From Christiangramia forsetii KT0803 (GTDB lineage: Bacteria; Bacteroidota; Bacteroidia; Flavobacteriales; Flavobacteriaceae), in the NCBI RefSeq assembly GCF_000060345.1, contig NC_008571.1, forward strand, positions 1,550,001 to 1,614,000: a stretch of 64,000 bases of DNA. Reading direction: 5' to 3'. This document shows, in pieces, positions 45,770-54,574 of this stretch; position 1 is the first letter of the stretch; every line of letters begins with the position of its first letter. Under the pieces are notes generated by a model. The model had not been told where the DNA came from and did no database searches. It saw only the letters and a list, made by a program, of their open reading frames with translations. A program made the position numbers and the translations under genes.

Positions 45770-46440
45770 AATTTGTTCTAAGCTGTGAGCATGCTTTCCC
45801 CGATATCCCTGAAAAATATCAATATGTGTTTGAAAAGGATCCTTATGTTCTTGAAACTCATGTAGCATACGACCCGGGAGCATTCGATCTTTATCAAAAA
45901 TTGGAGAATTCTGTAGATTTTAGTAAGTATCAAACTATCGGCAGGTTATTAGTTGAAACCAATAGATCTCAACATCACAAAAGTTTTTTATCCAGATATT
46001 CAAAGAATTTACAGAAGGAGCAAATAACCAACATAGTTCAAACGTATTACCTGCCATATCGTGAGGAAATAGAAGATAAAATTTCAGACCTTATTAGAGA
46101 AGGAAATACTGTTCTACATATATCGGTTCATACTTTTACCCCGGTTTTAAATTCTGTGAAAAGAAATTGTGACATAGGGCTGCTATATGACCCGAAGCGA
46201 TTGGTAGAAAAGGAATTTTGCAGGAAATGGAAAAATAATTTATTAAAGGAAAATTCTGATTTGAAAATTAGATACAATTATCCTTATTTAGGCAAGGCAG
46301 ATGGTTTTACGACCTCTTTAAGAAAAGTATTTCGCAATGATTATCTGGGAATAGAATTGGAAGTAAACCAGAAATGGGTAAGTGAGAATAAAATGAACAA
46401 TAATTTAAAAAGTTCAATTCTGAAATCATTAAAGAACTAA
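45766..46440 (+). CDS. N-formylglutamate amidohydrolase-like hydrolase
   Basis: This 224-residue zinc-hydrolase-like protein has SCEHAFPDIP (metal His), AYDPGAFDL, ETNRSQHHKSF, HISVHTFTPVLNS and DIGLLYDP, then YPYLGKADGFTTSLRK and GIELEVNQK, all characteristic of the N-formylglutamate amidohydrolase family. In this operon it more likely cleaves or edits an amide made by the two ligases than acts in histidine degradation, since hutH is 43 kb away. It starts 4 bp before the GCS2 stop and ends the operon. Confidence 0.85.
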   Translation: MKFVLSCEHAFPDIPEKYQYVFEKDPYVLETHVAYDPGAFDLYQKLENSVDFSKYQTIGRLLVETNRSQHHKSFLSRYSKNLQKEQITNIVQTYYLPYREEIEDKISDLIREGNTVLHISVHTFTPVLNSVKRNCDIGLLYDPKRLVEKEFCRKWKNNLLKENSDLKIRYNYPYLGKADGFTTSLRKVFRNDYLGIELEVNQKWVSENKMNNNLKSSILKSLKN

Positions 46441-46486
46441 ATAATAAGTTCTGACTAATCTAATTGTTTAGTTTAGTTCTAAAGAA

Positions 46487-46538
46487 AAGCCACTAATACA
46501 CCAATATATTTTTAAACTCATTAGTGCATTAGTGGCTT
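46487..46538. terminator. Hairpin terminator between the amidoligase operon and osmC
   Basis: AAGCCACTAAT (46487-46497) and ATTAGTGGCTT (46528-46538) are perfect 11-bp arms. On the minus strand the stem is followed by TTCTTT. It lies between convergent genes. Confidence 0.6.
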
Positions 46539-46556
46539 ATGTATTATGCAGGATTT

Positions 46557-46967
46557 TTATTTCAAATCGTATTCCAATGTAATTTCAGCTTTTAAAAGCT
46601 TAGAAAGTGGACAACTTTCTTTAGCCTTATTAGCGATCTTATCAAACTTATCTTTATCAATCCCTGGCACAACTGCATTCAGTATAAGATGAGATTTTGT
46701 GATCTCTCCATCTTCAAAAGTAATTTCAGAGGTGGTTTCTACCTTGTCCGGTTCAAAACCGTCTTCAGTTAAAAATGCTGAAAGTTGCATGCTAAAGCAA
46801 CCGGCATGAGCAGCTCCTACGAGTTCTTCAGGATTCGTTCCTTTACCATTTTCAAACCGTGTTTTAAAAGAATATTGCGCATCTTTTAGAACGCCGCTTT
46901 CAAGACTTATTTTTCCTTTTCCTTCTTTCAATGAGCCTTCCCAAACGGCTGATCCTTTTCTTTTCAT
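46557..46967 (-). CDS. OsmC-family organic hydroperoxide/peroxiredoxin
   Basis: This 136-residue OsmC-type protein has LVGAAHAGCFSMQLSAFL with the first redox Cys and KESCPLSKLLKAEITLEYDLK with the second. The N-terminus KRKGSAVWEGSLKEGKG is typical. It reduces organic hydroperoxides or acts in stress defence. No regulator is adjacent. Confidence 0.9.
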   Translation of the reverse strand: MKRKGSAVWEGSLKEGKGKISLESGVLKDAQYSFKTRFENGKGTNPEELVGAAHAGCFSMQLSAFLTEDGFEPDKVETTSEITFEDGEITKSHLILNAVVPGIDKDKFDKIANKAKESCPLSKLLKAEITLEYDLK

Positions 46968-47064
46968 AATAATAATTTTTATTGATTTCTCTCTAAATTA
47001 AGGCGCAATGCCTGAAATAGAAAAGAATTATAAAAATCTTAACCAAAACACGCTTATAAATAAA

Positions 47065-47093
47065 AAAGCCTGAAAGTTCAACTTTCAGGCTTT
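47065..47093 (-). terminator. Rho-independent terminator of the FKBP gene
   Basis: AAAGCCTGAAAGT (47065-47077) and ACTTTCAGGCTTT (47081-47093) form a perfect 13-bp stem with a 3-nt loop, 23 nt after the minus-strand stop at 47116, with T-run on that strand. Confidence 0.87.
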
Positions 47094-47115
47094 ATGATAT
47101 TATAAATAAAGGTAA

Positions 47116-47547
47116 TTACTTGATCTCAACTACTTCAAGATCAAAAACAAGATCTTTACCAGCTAAAGGATGATTAGCATCAACTACGATACTTTCCTCT
47201 TTAATCTCAGTAACTACAAGGTTGATCTCACGACCATCAGGACCTTTAGAAACAAGTGGCATTCCTACTTCTGGTTTAAGCTCTTCTGGTAGTTGATTTT
47301 TTTCAACTTCCTGAATTAGCTCAGCTTTAGGCTCTCCGTAAGCTTCTTCTTTTGGTATATTGATCGTTTTCTTTTCTTTCACTTCCATACCGATAAGACC
47401 TTCTTCAAAACCTGGGATAAGTTGACCTTCTCCTAGAGTAAATTCTAGTGGTTCTCCGCGTTCTACTGAACTATCGAAAACCTGACCGTCTTCTAACTTC
47501 CCTGTGTAATGTACCTTAACGGCGTCATTTTGCTTTACTTGACTCAT
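47116..47547 (-). CDS. FKBP-type peptidyl-prolyl cis-trans isomerase, SlyD-like
   Basis: This 143-residue FKBP with an inserted IF domain isomerises X-Pro bonds and acts as a chaperone. VKVHYTGKLEDGQVFDSS, FTLGEGQLIPGFEEGLIGM and DANHPLAGKDLVFDLEVVEI are SlyD-type motifs. It lacks a His-rich metal-binding tail, so it is a short SlyD. It is monocistronic, with a good terminator. Confidence 0.92.
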   Translation of the reverse strand: MSQVKQNDAVKVHYTGKLEDGQVFDSSVERGEPLEFTLGEGQLIPGFEEGLIGMEVKEKKTINIPKEEAYGEPKAELIQEVEKNQLPEELKPEVGMPLVSKGPDGREINLVVTEIKEESIVVDANHPLAGKDLVFDLEVVEIK

Positions 47548-47746
47548 AAAAAGTATTTTTTCAATTTTAAATTTGACTGTAAACTAATTTTCAGTCATTT
47601 ATAATCAACTTGTGCAAGTACCCTGCCGAATGCCAAATAACCAGACAGAATAACATACGATGATACATTTTGTCATATTTTCATTAAATTGGAAGATATT
47701 CAGTAGCAATTGTACTGTGATGCTTTCAAACCAACTTCCTTAAAAC

Positions 47747-49210
47747 ATGACTAAAACAAAGAAAATAAGCAGTTTAGATTCTCGGAGAGATTTTATGAAA
47801 AAATCGGCCATTGCTGCAAGCGGAATAATGATAGTTCCGCGCCACGTCCTTGGAGGCCCCGGATTTACTGCGCCAAGCGATAAACTTTTAATCGCTGGAA
47901 TAGGAGTAGGAGGTAAAGGACAATCTGATCTACTTAGTTTTTACGAAAGTGGGAAAGCTGAAATTGCCTTTCTATGTGATGTTGATGATCGCAGAGCCGC
48001 AGTTTCAAGAGAGCGCTTTCCAAAGGCAAAATATTACAAAGACTATAGAGAACTTTTTGATAAAGAATCTAAAAACTTTGATGCGGTAAGTATTGCTAGC
48101 CCAGATCATAATCATGCTGTACAAACTATGGCAGCTATGGAACGTGGTAAGCATGTATATGTACAGAAACCACTAACACACGATATTTATGAAGCCCGGA
48201 AATTAACCGAAGCTGCTGAAGAATATAAGGTGGTTACTCAAATGGGAAACCAGGGAGCATCTGGCGACGGAGTGAGGAAAATGAAAGAGTGGTATGATGC
48301 AGGACTAATAGGAGAAGTAGAAGAGGTTTATGTTTGGACGAACCGCCCGGTATGGCCACAGGGAATACCATGGCCTAAGAATTCTTCTCCGGTTCCTTCT
48401 GAACTGGATTGGAAACTTTGGCTGGGTACCGCACCTTGTAAAGATTATGTAGACGGACTGGTTCCCTTCAATTGGCGTGGCTGGTGGGATTATGGAACTG
48501 GCGCACTTGGAGATATGGGGTGTCATCTTATTGAACCTCCATTTAGTGTTCTAGGGTTAAAGTATCCAAAAGATGTTGAATGTAGTGTTGGAAGTCTATA
48601 CGTAGATGAATTTAAAAGAGGCTATTTTCCGGAGAGCTGTCCGCCATCCAGTCATGTGATTATGAGCTTTGATGGTAAAAGCAGTGTTTCAAAAGATATT
48701 AAATTGCATTGGATGGATGGAGGAATCAAACCAATGCGTCCCGAAGAGCTCGGTCCAGAAGAAACTTTTGGTGACGGAGGAAATGGAGCTTTAATTATTG
48801 GTTCTAAAGGTAAAATGATGTGTGGAACTTATGGCTTAAATCCGCAATTACTGCCAACCTCTAAAACAGAGGAAGTAAATCTTCCTCAAAAATATTCTAG
48901 GGTAGAAGGCGGTATAAATGGACATTATGCGCAGTGGGTAGAAGCTGCCATTGCTGGTCATGGAAAGAAAGAGGTAAGTTCTCCTTTTAGTATAGCAGGA
49001 CCTCTAACGGAGTCTCTTCTTATTGCAAATCTCGCCATTAGAGGATATGATATTCAGAAAACCAGGAAGGATGAAGAAGGTAAAGATCAAATTTATTATC
49101 CAGGAAGAGATATAAAAATGATTTGGGATGCAGAGAATATGAAAGTAACTAATTTTGATGAAGCTAATCAGTTTGTAAAGCGTGATTATCCAGAAGGTTT
49201 TACTTTATAA
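47747..49210 (+). CDS. Tat-exported Gfo/Idh/MocA-family oxidoreductase
   Basis: This 487-residue NAD-dependent oxidoreductase has an N-terminal twin-arginine signal (SRRDFMKKSAIAASG). LIAGIGVGGKG is the Rossmann loop, CDVDDRRA and HVYVQKPLTHDI follow, and GALGDMGCHLIEPPF is a typical Gfo/Idh/MocA C-terminal feature. Exported members in Bacteroidetes act on sugars or polyols in the periplasm; the substrate is unknown. The 3D-domain lipoprotein gene starts 6 bp downstream and is probably co-transcribed. Confidence 0.9.
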   Translation: MTKTKKISSLDSRRDFMKKSAIAASGIMIVPRHVLGGPGFTAPSDKLLIAGIGVGGKGQSDLLSFYESGKAEIAFLCDVDDRRAAVSRERFPKAKYYKDYRELFDKESKNFDAVSIASPDHNHAVQTMAAMERGKHVYVQKPLTHDIYEARKLTEAAEEYKVVTQMGNQGASGDGVRKMKEWYDAGLIGEVEEVYVWTNRPVWPQGIPWPKNSSPVPSELDWKLWLGTAPCKDYVDGLVPFNWRGWWDYGTGALGDMGCHLIEPPFSVLGLKYPKDVECSVGSLYVDEFKRGYFPESCPPSSHVIMSFDGKSSVSKDIKLHWMDGGIKPMRPEELGPEETFGDGGNGALIIGSKGKMMCGTYGLNPQLLPTSKTEEVNLPQKYSRVEGGINGHYAQWVEAAIAGHGKKEVSSPFSIAGPLTESLLIANLAIRGYDIQKTRKDEEGKDQIYYPGRDIKMIWDAENMKVTNFDEANQFVKRDYPEGFTL

Positions 49211-49216
49211 GATTAT

Positions 49217-49669
49217 ATGAAATACGTGAAATTTTGTTTTACTGCGATTAACTTTAAAAAGTTAGCAGCCTTTTGTATCCTAATATTATTTTTGAATTCC
49301 TGTAAAAATTTCAATTCAGATGAAAATGAAGAGGAGTGGGTTACTGTCTGCGTCACTGCAACAGCCTATAATTCTCTTGATTATCAAACTGCTGGTAATC
49401 CCCGTATAACCGCATGGGGTGATACTTTGAAGCCGGGAATGAATGCCATTGCAGTTTCCAGGGATTTAATTAGATTAGGACTGGATCATAACTCAAAAAT
49501 TAAAATTGAAGGTTTTGACGGGGTGTTCCTGGTAAAGGATAAAATGCATTATCGCTGGCGGCATAGAATAGATATCTATATGGGTGAAAATGTAAAACGA
49601 GCTAGAAAATTTGGTAGAAAGAAAATTAATATTTCCTATATCTTCGAAAAGGACACGATTTCGAAATAA
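49217..49669 (+). CDS. 3D-domain lipoprotein
   Basis: This 150-residue protein has a lipobox (LFLNSC, Cys near residue 29) and then a 3D domain. VTATAYNSLDYQTAG, PRITAWGDTLKPGMNAIAVSRDLI and DKMHYRWRHRIDIYMG carry the three conserved aspartates named for this fold (as in MltA and resuscitation factors). It may modify glycan strands. It starts 6 bp after the oxidoreductase gene, an unusual pairing. Confidence 0.8.
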   Translation: MKYVKFCFTAINFKKLAAFCILILFLNSCKNFNSDENEEEWVTVCVTATAYNSLDYQTAGNPRITAWGDTLKPGMNAIAVSRDLIRLGLDHNSKIKIEGFDGVFLVKDKMHYRWRHRIDIYMGENVKRARKFGRKKINISYIFEKDTISK

Positions 49670-49714
49670 TAGCGTTTCACATCTTTATATTATATTCGAA
49701 TTTTTAAAAAATTA

Positions 49715-50788
49715 TTGATGCCTTTTTTCCGAAATATCACATTATTAACTATAGTATTATTTTTTTTTCAAGGATTTTCTCAGGAAACAGATTCCCTTAA
49801 AATTCAGAAAAAACTTGTCATTGGAATTACCGAAACACCTCCTTTTGTAGAAAAACGTCCCCAGGGATATTCAGGTTTAAGTATCGCCTCCTGGAAGATG
49901 GTGAATGAACAACTTCAGGTCTCGTATGAATTTAAGGAGTATGAAGATCTTGGTAGCTTATTAAATGGAGTTGAAAATGGGGAAGTAGACTTTAGTGTAA
50001 ACCCTATCACGGTTACCGATAGTCGTATGAACCGTATGAATTTTTCCCAGCCCTATTTTATTTCTCATACCAGTGTGGCTAAACTAAAAGAATCAACATT
50101 TTTTAAACACATAAAGAATTTTTTTAGCTGGAATTTCTTTTCTGTTATTGCCTTGTTGTTATTGGTTATATTCATTTTTGGGGCATTAGTATGGTTCTTT
50201 GAGCGTAAGAAAAATCATGAAGAATTCGGAGGCAGTTTTAGAGGGATCATGCAGGGATTTTGGTGGAGTGCCGTAACTATGACCACGGTAGGTTATGGTG
50301 ATAAATCACCAAAAACTACCGGAGGTAGAATCGTTGGTGTTATCTGGATGTTTATGGCCGTGATCATTATTTCAAGCTTTACAGCGGGGATCGCATCTTC
50401 GCTTACGGTAAAAAGCATCAATGAAGAAATAACCAATATTCAGGATCTGGAAAGATTTGATATCACCACGGTTAAAAGTTCAAGTTCGCAGGAATTATTA
50501 GACCTATATAATATTGAAAGTAATTTAGTGAATAGTGGTTCAGAAGGTTTACACGTGATTCTTGAAAAAGAATCCGGTCTTTTTGTATATGATGAGCCAA
50601 TTTTAAAGTTTGAGATTGAACGAAATAATCTTTCTGATGAATTGGAGATATTAGGACAGAGCCTGAAAAAAGATTATTATAGTTACGCTTTTCCAAAAGA
50701 TTCAGAGTTACTGGAAATTATAAATCCTGTACTGGTTAGAACCCTAAAAAGTATGGAATGGGCTACTCTTGTAAAAGATTATAACTGA
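49715..50788 (+). CDS. Prokaryotic ionotropic glutamate receptor-like potassium channel
   Basis: This 357-residue protein has a signal peptide (ends near FSQ), then the first lobe of a solute-binding-3/PBPe domain (VIGITETPPFVEKRPQGYSGLS). Next come two transmembrane helices around a pore loop with MTTVGYGD, the K+ selectivity filter, and then the second ligand lobe (DITTVKSSSSQELL). This order is exactly that of GluR0-type receptors. It should be a ligand-gated K+ channel in the inner membrane with the binding domain in the periplasm. Ligand unknown. Confidence 0.9.
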   Translation: MMPFFRNITLLTIVLFFFQGFSQETDSLKIQKKLVIGITETPPFVEKRPQGYSGLSIASWKMVNEQLQVSYEFKEYEDLGSLLNGVENGEVDFSVNPITVTDSRMNRMNFSQPYFISHTSVAKLKESTFFKHIKNFFSWNFFSVIALLLLVIFIFGALVWFFERKKNHEEFGGSFRGIMQGFWWSAVTMTTVGYGDKSPKTTGGRIVGVIWMFMAVIIISSFTAGIASSLTVKSINEEITNIQDLERFDITTVKSSSSQELLDLYNIESNLVNSGSEGLHVILEKESGLFVYDEPILKFEIERNNLSDELEILGQSLKKDYYSYAFPKDSELLEIINPVLVRTLKSMEWATLVKDYN

Positions 50789-50945
50789 GATATTTAAGCC
50801 GAATATTTCTGAAGGTTTATAACGTGTTATAAATCAATTAATATTCCTGTAATATTACCATATTCCACAAAAATTTAATAATAAAACCATATAAGTTATT
50901 GATATTTAGTATATTGTCTGCCGTTTTCGAACCAATCAACTAAAA

Positions 50946-51104
50946 ATGATGCATACTGAAGACAATACTAATAGAAAATCCTCGGATCTAGAGTTTTTTC
51001 AATCGGCCAGGCAGGGACTAAGCAAAACAATTAATATTGCTATTGCTATAATTATAGTTTTGGCTCTAATAGCCATGACAGGTGTGTTTTTCGAATACTG
51101 GTAG
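50946..51104 (+). CDS. Small single-pass membrane protein, 52 aa
   Basis: Reads MMHTEDNTNRKSSDLEFFQ..., with one hydrophobic segment (INIAIAIIIVLALIAMTGVFF) near residues 29-50 and a short FEYW tail. No family is recognised. It lies between the receptor channel and the convergent ACT-like gene, ending 2 bp from that gene's stop. Confidence 0.55.
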   Translation: MMHTEDNTNRKSSDLEFFQSARQGLSKTINIAIAIIIVLALIAMTGVFFEYW

Positions 51105-51105
51105 A

Positions 51106-51750
51106 TTATTGCTTGATCTCATTCATTAATAAAAATGCCTTATTCACATATTCTTTTTCAAGAAATAATGCGAAATAGTTTGAAGTTGAAATCATTTCAA
51201 ACACAGGAATTCCTTCATAAGCGAGTAACTTAAAAATATAGAAATAAAGACCTACACTTTGAGAACTATTCTTGGGCAGTTCAATAGTAATTGAGGAAAG
51301 TTCTTCCTTAATTGAAACCCTTACTTCGTTTCTAAAACATTTTTCAACAAGATCGGTGAGCGAAGAAGACACTAAAATATTGCTTTCCTGATAATTGCTG
51401 GAATAATTTAAATAAACCCCGGTTTGTTCTTTAACCGCTTCCATTAATTTGATCTTATTCGCTATAATGGTTTTTGAATTTAAGAAAGTATACTCGGTTA
51501 TTCCCGAACGCACAATAATGTCTCCCAATTCACGAAGACTTTGCATATTCACTTTTGTTCTGCTTGGAGCATATCTTCGCAACGCCATAATAATGCTTCC
51601 CTGTTTTACTTCTTTTCGCATCTCCTTTTCAACTTGAGACTGAATATCGGCCGCTAATCCGCTGAAGTTTATAATATCTCTGGCAATGGCATCATCTAGA
51701 AATGGTTGATGTCTTATAATGTCATGAACAACAGTTGTAATGGTCTTCAT
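51106..51750 (-). CDS. ACT-like protein divergent from aspartate kinase
   Basis: This 214-residue soluble protein has a helical N-terminus (QPFLDDAIARDIINFSGLA) and a QGSIIMALRRYAP segment. Its C-terminal half is of ACT-like strand/helix pattern (ITIELPKNSSQSVGLYFYIFKLLAYEGIPVFEM, then NYFALFLEKEYVNKAF). I know this type as a conserved hypothetical, sometimes wrongly labelled aspartate kinase. Its divergent position beside lysC suggests an amino-acid-sensing regulator, which is inference. Confidence 0.7.
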   Translation of the reverse strand: MKTITTVVHDIIRHQPFLDDAIARDIINFSGLAADIQSQVEKEMRKEVKQGSIIMALRRYAPSRTKVNMQSLRELGDIIVRSGITEYTFLNSKTIIANKIKLMEAVKEQTGVYLNYSSNYQESNILVSSSLTDLVEKCFRNEVRVSIKEELSSITIELPKNSSQSVGLYFYIFKLLAYEGIPVFEMISTSNYFALFLEKEYVNKAFLLMNEIKQ

Positions 51751-51850
51751 TGTTAAATATTAAACATTTTGTACAAATGTATATAAAATGAAACATAATT
51801 TTTTAGTCACTTCATTTTAATAATATCTATGCATCTTCAATTTAGTAGGT

Positions 51851-53185
51851 ATGAAAGTTTTAAAATTTGGCGGTACTTCTGTAGGTTCTGCGGTAAGTAT
51901 AAGAAATGTAAAAGAAATTATTTCCAATTTACCTGGAGATAAGCTTTTAGTACTTTCGGCGATGTCCGGAGTAACCAATCAACTTGTTGAAATATCTGAA
52001 TTTGTGAAAACCGGGAGTTTAGATCAGGTATCTGAAAAAATCCAGGCTTTAAAAGCTAAACATTTTTCATTAATCGACGAACTGGTTCCAGATAAAACAT
52101 CCAATCAATCTATTAAAGATCATATAGTATTACAATTAGAAGAACTGGTGGAAATTTGCCAGGTACAACCATGGAGTAATGAAGTTGATGCTAAGATTAT
52201 TACCACAGGTGAAAGGCTCTTAACTTCTATATTTAGTTCTTATCTAAAGTTTGAGGAGGTAGCTAACACATTACTGGATGCAAGAAAATTTATGAAAATT
52301 CATAATCTTGAGAATCCAGATACTGGTCTTGTTGGAGAATTGCTGAATGACACGTTGAAATCTTCTTTTGAAAGTAATATTTTAATCACTCAGGGATTTG
52401 TGAGGTTGAATGCTCAAAATGAAGTAAGCACCTTAAAAAGAGGGGGGAGTGATTATACTGCAACTATATTAGGAGCAGCAATAAGAGCTGCTGAAATTCA
52501 GATATGGACAGACATAAGCGGCTTACATAATAATGACCCGAGATTTGTAGAAAACACTCATGCGGTTTCACAACTAAGTTTTGAGGAAGCGGCAGAGCTG
52601 GCATATTTTGGAGCTAAAATTCTACATCCTCAAACCATATCCCCGGTTATAGGAAAAAACATTCCTGTTTATTTGAAGAATACCTTTACTCCTGAAGCTA
52701 CCGGAACCTGTATTAGTGCTCTTGCTGAAAGGAAAGGGCTTAAAGCAATTTCTGCAAAAGATGAAATTACCGCGATCAAGATCAAATCTAACCGGATGCT
52801 AATGGCACATGGTTTTCTAAAGAAAATATTTGAGGTATTTGATACCTACGAAACCTCCATTGATATGATTACCACATCTGAGATCGCAATTTCTCTGACG
52901 ATAGATAATACGGCAAATTTAGATCTAATACTCCAGGAGCTTGATCAATATGGTGAGATAAGTGTAGATGCCAGTCATAGTATTATTTGTGTGGTGGGAG
53001 AAGGATTAATTGAGGATAGGGGAACTTCAAGATTATTTGAAATTCTTCAGGATGTGCCCATTAGAATGATTTCTTACGGAGGAAGTAGCAATAATATTTC
53101 CCTGTTAGTTGATACAAGAAATAAAATTGAGGTGTTGCAAAAGTTGAATGAAAAACTATTTGTAAACCAATTAAAATCTGTTTAA
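51851..53185 (+). CDS. lysC: Aspartate kinase
   Basis: This enzyme phosphorylates L-aspartate for lysine, methionine and threonine synthesis. It has 444 residues: amino-acid kinase domain with KFGGTSVGSA at the N-terminus, IITTGERLLTSIFSSYL, GGSDYTATILGAAI and TDISGLHNNDPRFV, followed by two ACT-like regions (ITAIKIKSNRMLMAHGFLKKIFEVFD; ISVDASHSIICVVGEGLIED). It is monofunctional, with no homoserine dehydrogenase fused. Feedback control by an end product is expected from the ACT domains. Confidence 0.92.
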   Translation: MKVLKFGGTSVGSAVSIRNVKEIISNLPGDKLLVLSAMSGVTNQLVEISEFVKTGSLDQVSEKIQALKAKHFSLIDELVPDKTSNQSIKDHIVLQLEELVEICQVQPWSNEVDAKIITTGERLLTSIFSSYLKFEEVANTLLDARKFMKIHNLENPDTGLVGELLNDTLKSSFESNILITQGFVRLNAQNEVSTLKRGGSDYTATILGAAIRAAEIQIWTDISGLHNNDPRFVENTHAVSQLSFEEAAELAYFGAKILHPQTISPVIGKNIPVYLKNTFTPEATGTCISALAERKGLKAISAKDEITAIKIKSNRMLMAHGFLKKIFEVFDTYETSIDMITTSEIAISLTIDNTANLDLILQELDQYGEISVDASHSIICVVGEGLIEDRGTSRLFEILQDVPIRMISYGGSSNNISLLVDTRNKIEVLQKLNEKLFVNQLKSV

Positions 53186-53233
53186 CAGTTTCAGTTTTGT
53201 TTAGAGTTTGAATAAACTGTTTTTTTTGTAGTG

Positions 53234-53268
53234 AAAACCGCCAGGATGCAATTGTAACTGGCGGTTTT
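53234..53268. terminator. Rho-independent terminator of lysC
   Basis: AAAACCGCCAG (53234-53244) and CTGGCGGTTTT (53258-53268) form a perfect 11-bp stem followed by TT on the plus strand. It also has A-run/T-run symmetry, so it can serve the convergent glycosyltransferase gene. Confidence 0.85.
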
Positions 53269-53311
53269 TTAATCTAATAAATTCCCACGGCTTGCCTTGG
53301 GGATAGTCGGT

Positions 53312-54550
53312 TTAAAGAAATTTTTTATTCTTTTCTTCGATAAACCTGGACATAAAATAGGTGCTTTTATGCAAATGATGTTTAAGCATTTTCCCTGTGA
53401 AATTGGTCAAACGATGTCTTTCCAGATCATTCTGAATTAGGGATAATTTTTTTCTGAAATTTTCTATATGCTCTTGCTTATTGAAACGCTTATTGATGAT
53501 GTCAAATCCTAATTTTAGCTGTTTTTCCCAAAGTTGATCATTCGTATATAATTCAATAGATTTCTCAATGAATTCATTATCAGATTCTGTAATAAAACCA
53601 TTCCATGCTAATTGACCGTTTATTCCTTCCGCTCCAATTTTAGTGGTTACAGATGCGGTTCCATTTTGCATAGCTTCCACAAGTTTTCCTTTTAATCCCG
53701 CACCAAACTGGATAGGGGCGAGGCATACCCTGGAATCTCTCATTACTTCCCGGGAACTTTCAGCCCAACCATTAATGATAAAGTTCTCTTTTGAATTGAG
53801 AAGGTTTAAAACTTTTTGAGAAGGATAGGCGCCATATACCTGCATTTTAGCTTCAGGTAAAGCCTTTCTTATTTGCGGCCATATTTTTTCTTTAAGATAC
53901 AGAACGGCATTCCAGTTGGGTTCATGTAAAAAATTACCAATACTTATAAAATCTTTTCTGTCTTCAAAAACAGGAAGATTCAATTGTTCTTTTTCTGAAA
54001 TTTCTTTCAGTAAAAATGGCAAATATTGAAGAATGCTTTCTGGAACCTGAAATTTAGAAGTAAGTAGCTTTAATTCAATTTCAGAAATAATTAAACTAAG
54101 ATCACATCTATAGATCGCGGCAATTTCTCTTTTAGCTAGATCTGAATCAAAATAGATTTCTTCTGCTTTTTTATTTTCCTTAAATGATTGATGACGTGCC
54201 TTTCTAAGAAAATGTAGATCTTCTGTATCAAGTATTTTTATTGCTTCGGGACAAACAGTATCAACTCTCCAGCCAAATTGTTCTTCCACCATAAAACGAT
54301 CAAAAAGAACAATATGGGGCATTAAATCTTCAAGAAAAACGTCAAAATCCGCATCGTTTAATTTGATCTTCTCGCTTTGAATTCCTAATTCATTCAAGTC
54401 AGCCTTATTATCGGTTTCACGGGCAGTAGTGGCAAATGTAATCTGATAGTTTTCATTTTGAAAGAACTTCAAAAGTTGCATCATTCTGGTTCCTGCAGCC
54501 GAAGATTTCGGTTCAGGCCAAACATAACCGATCACTAACAGTTTTGGCAT
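53312..54550 (-). CDS. Glycosyltransferase, family 4-like
   Basis: This 412-residue GT-B-type transferase starts MPKLLVIGYVWPEPKSSAAGTRM, close to a Rossmann start. The C-terminal half has FISIGNFLHEPNWNAVLYLKEKIW and VYGAYPSQKVLNL, then FGAGLKGKLVEAMQNGTASVTTKIGAEGI with the donor-binding acidic residue. It probably adds a sugar to a surface polysaccharide. No polysaccharide cluster is adjacent, and the SLC13 gene lies upstream on the same strand with a 24-bp gap. Confidence 0.85.
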   Translation of the reverse strand: MPKLLVIGYVWPEPKSSAAGTRMMQLLKFFQNENYQITFATTARETDNKADLNELGIQSEKIKLNDADFDVFLEDLMPHIVLFDRFMVEEQFGWRVDTVCPEAIKILDTEDLHFLRKARHQSFKENKKAEEIYFDSDLAKREIAAIYRCDLSLIISEIELKLLTSKFQVPESILQYLPFLLKEISEKEQLNLPVFEDRKDFISIGNFLHEPNWNAVLYLKEKIWPQIRKALPEAKMQVYGAYPSQKVLNLLNSKENFIINGWAESSREVMRDSRVCLAPIQFGAGLKGKLVEAMQNGTASVTTKIGAEGINGQLAWNGFITESDNEFIEKSIELYTNDQLWEKQLKLGFDIINKRFNKQEHIENFRKKLSLIQNDLERHRLTNFTGKMLKHHLHKSTYFMSRFIEEKNKKFL

Positions 54551-54574
54551 TTACTTTTTTTCAAAAATAACATT

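Noticed and set aside
45766-46440. True N-formylglutamate amidohydrolase of the hut pathway (hutG)
   Set aside because: It is fused by overlap to ligase genes and is 43 kb from hutH, so a role in the operon product is more likely.
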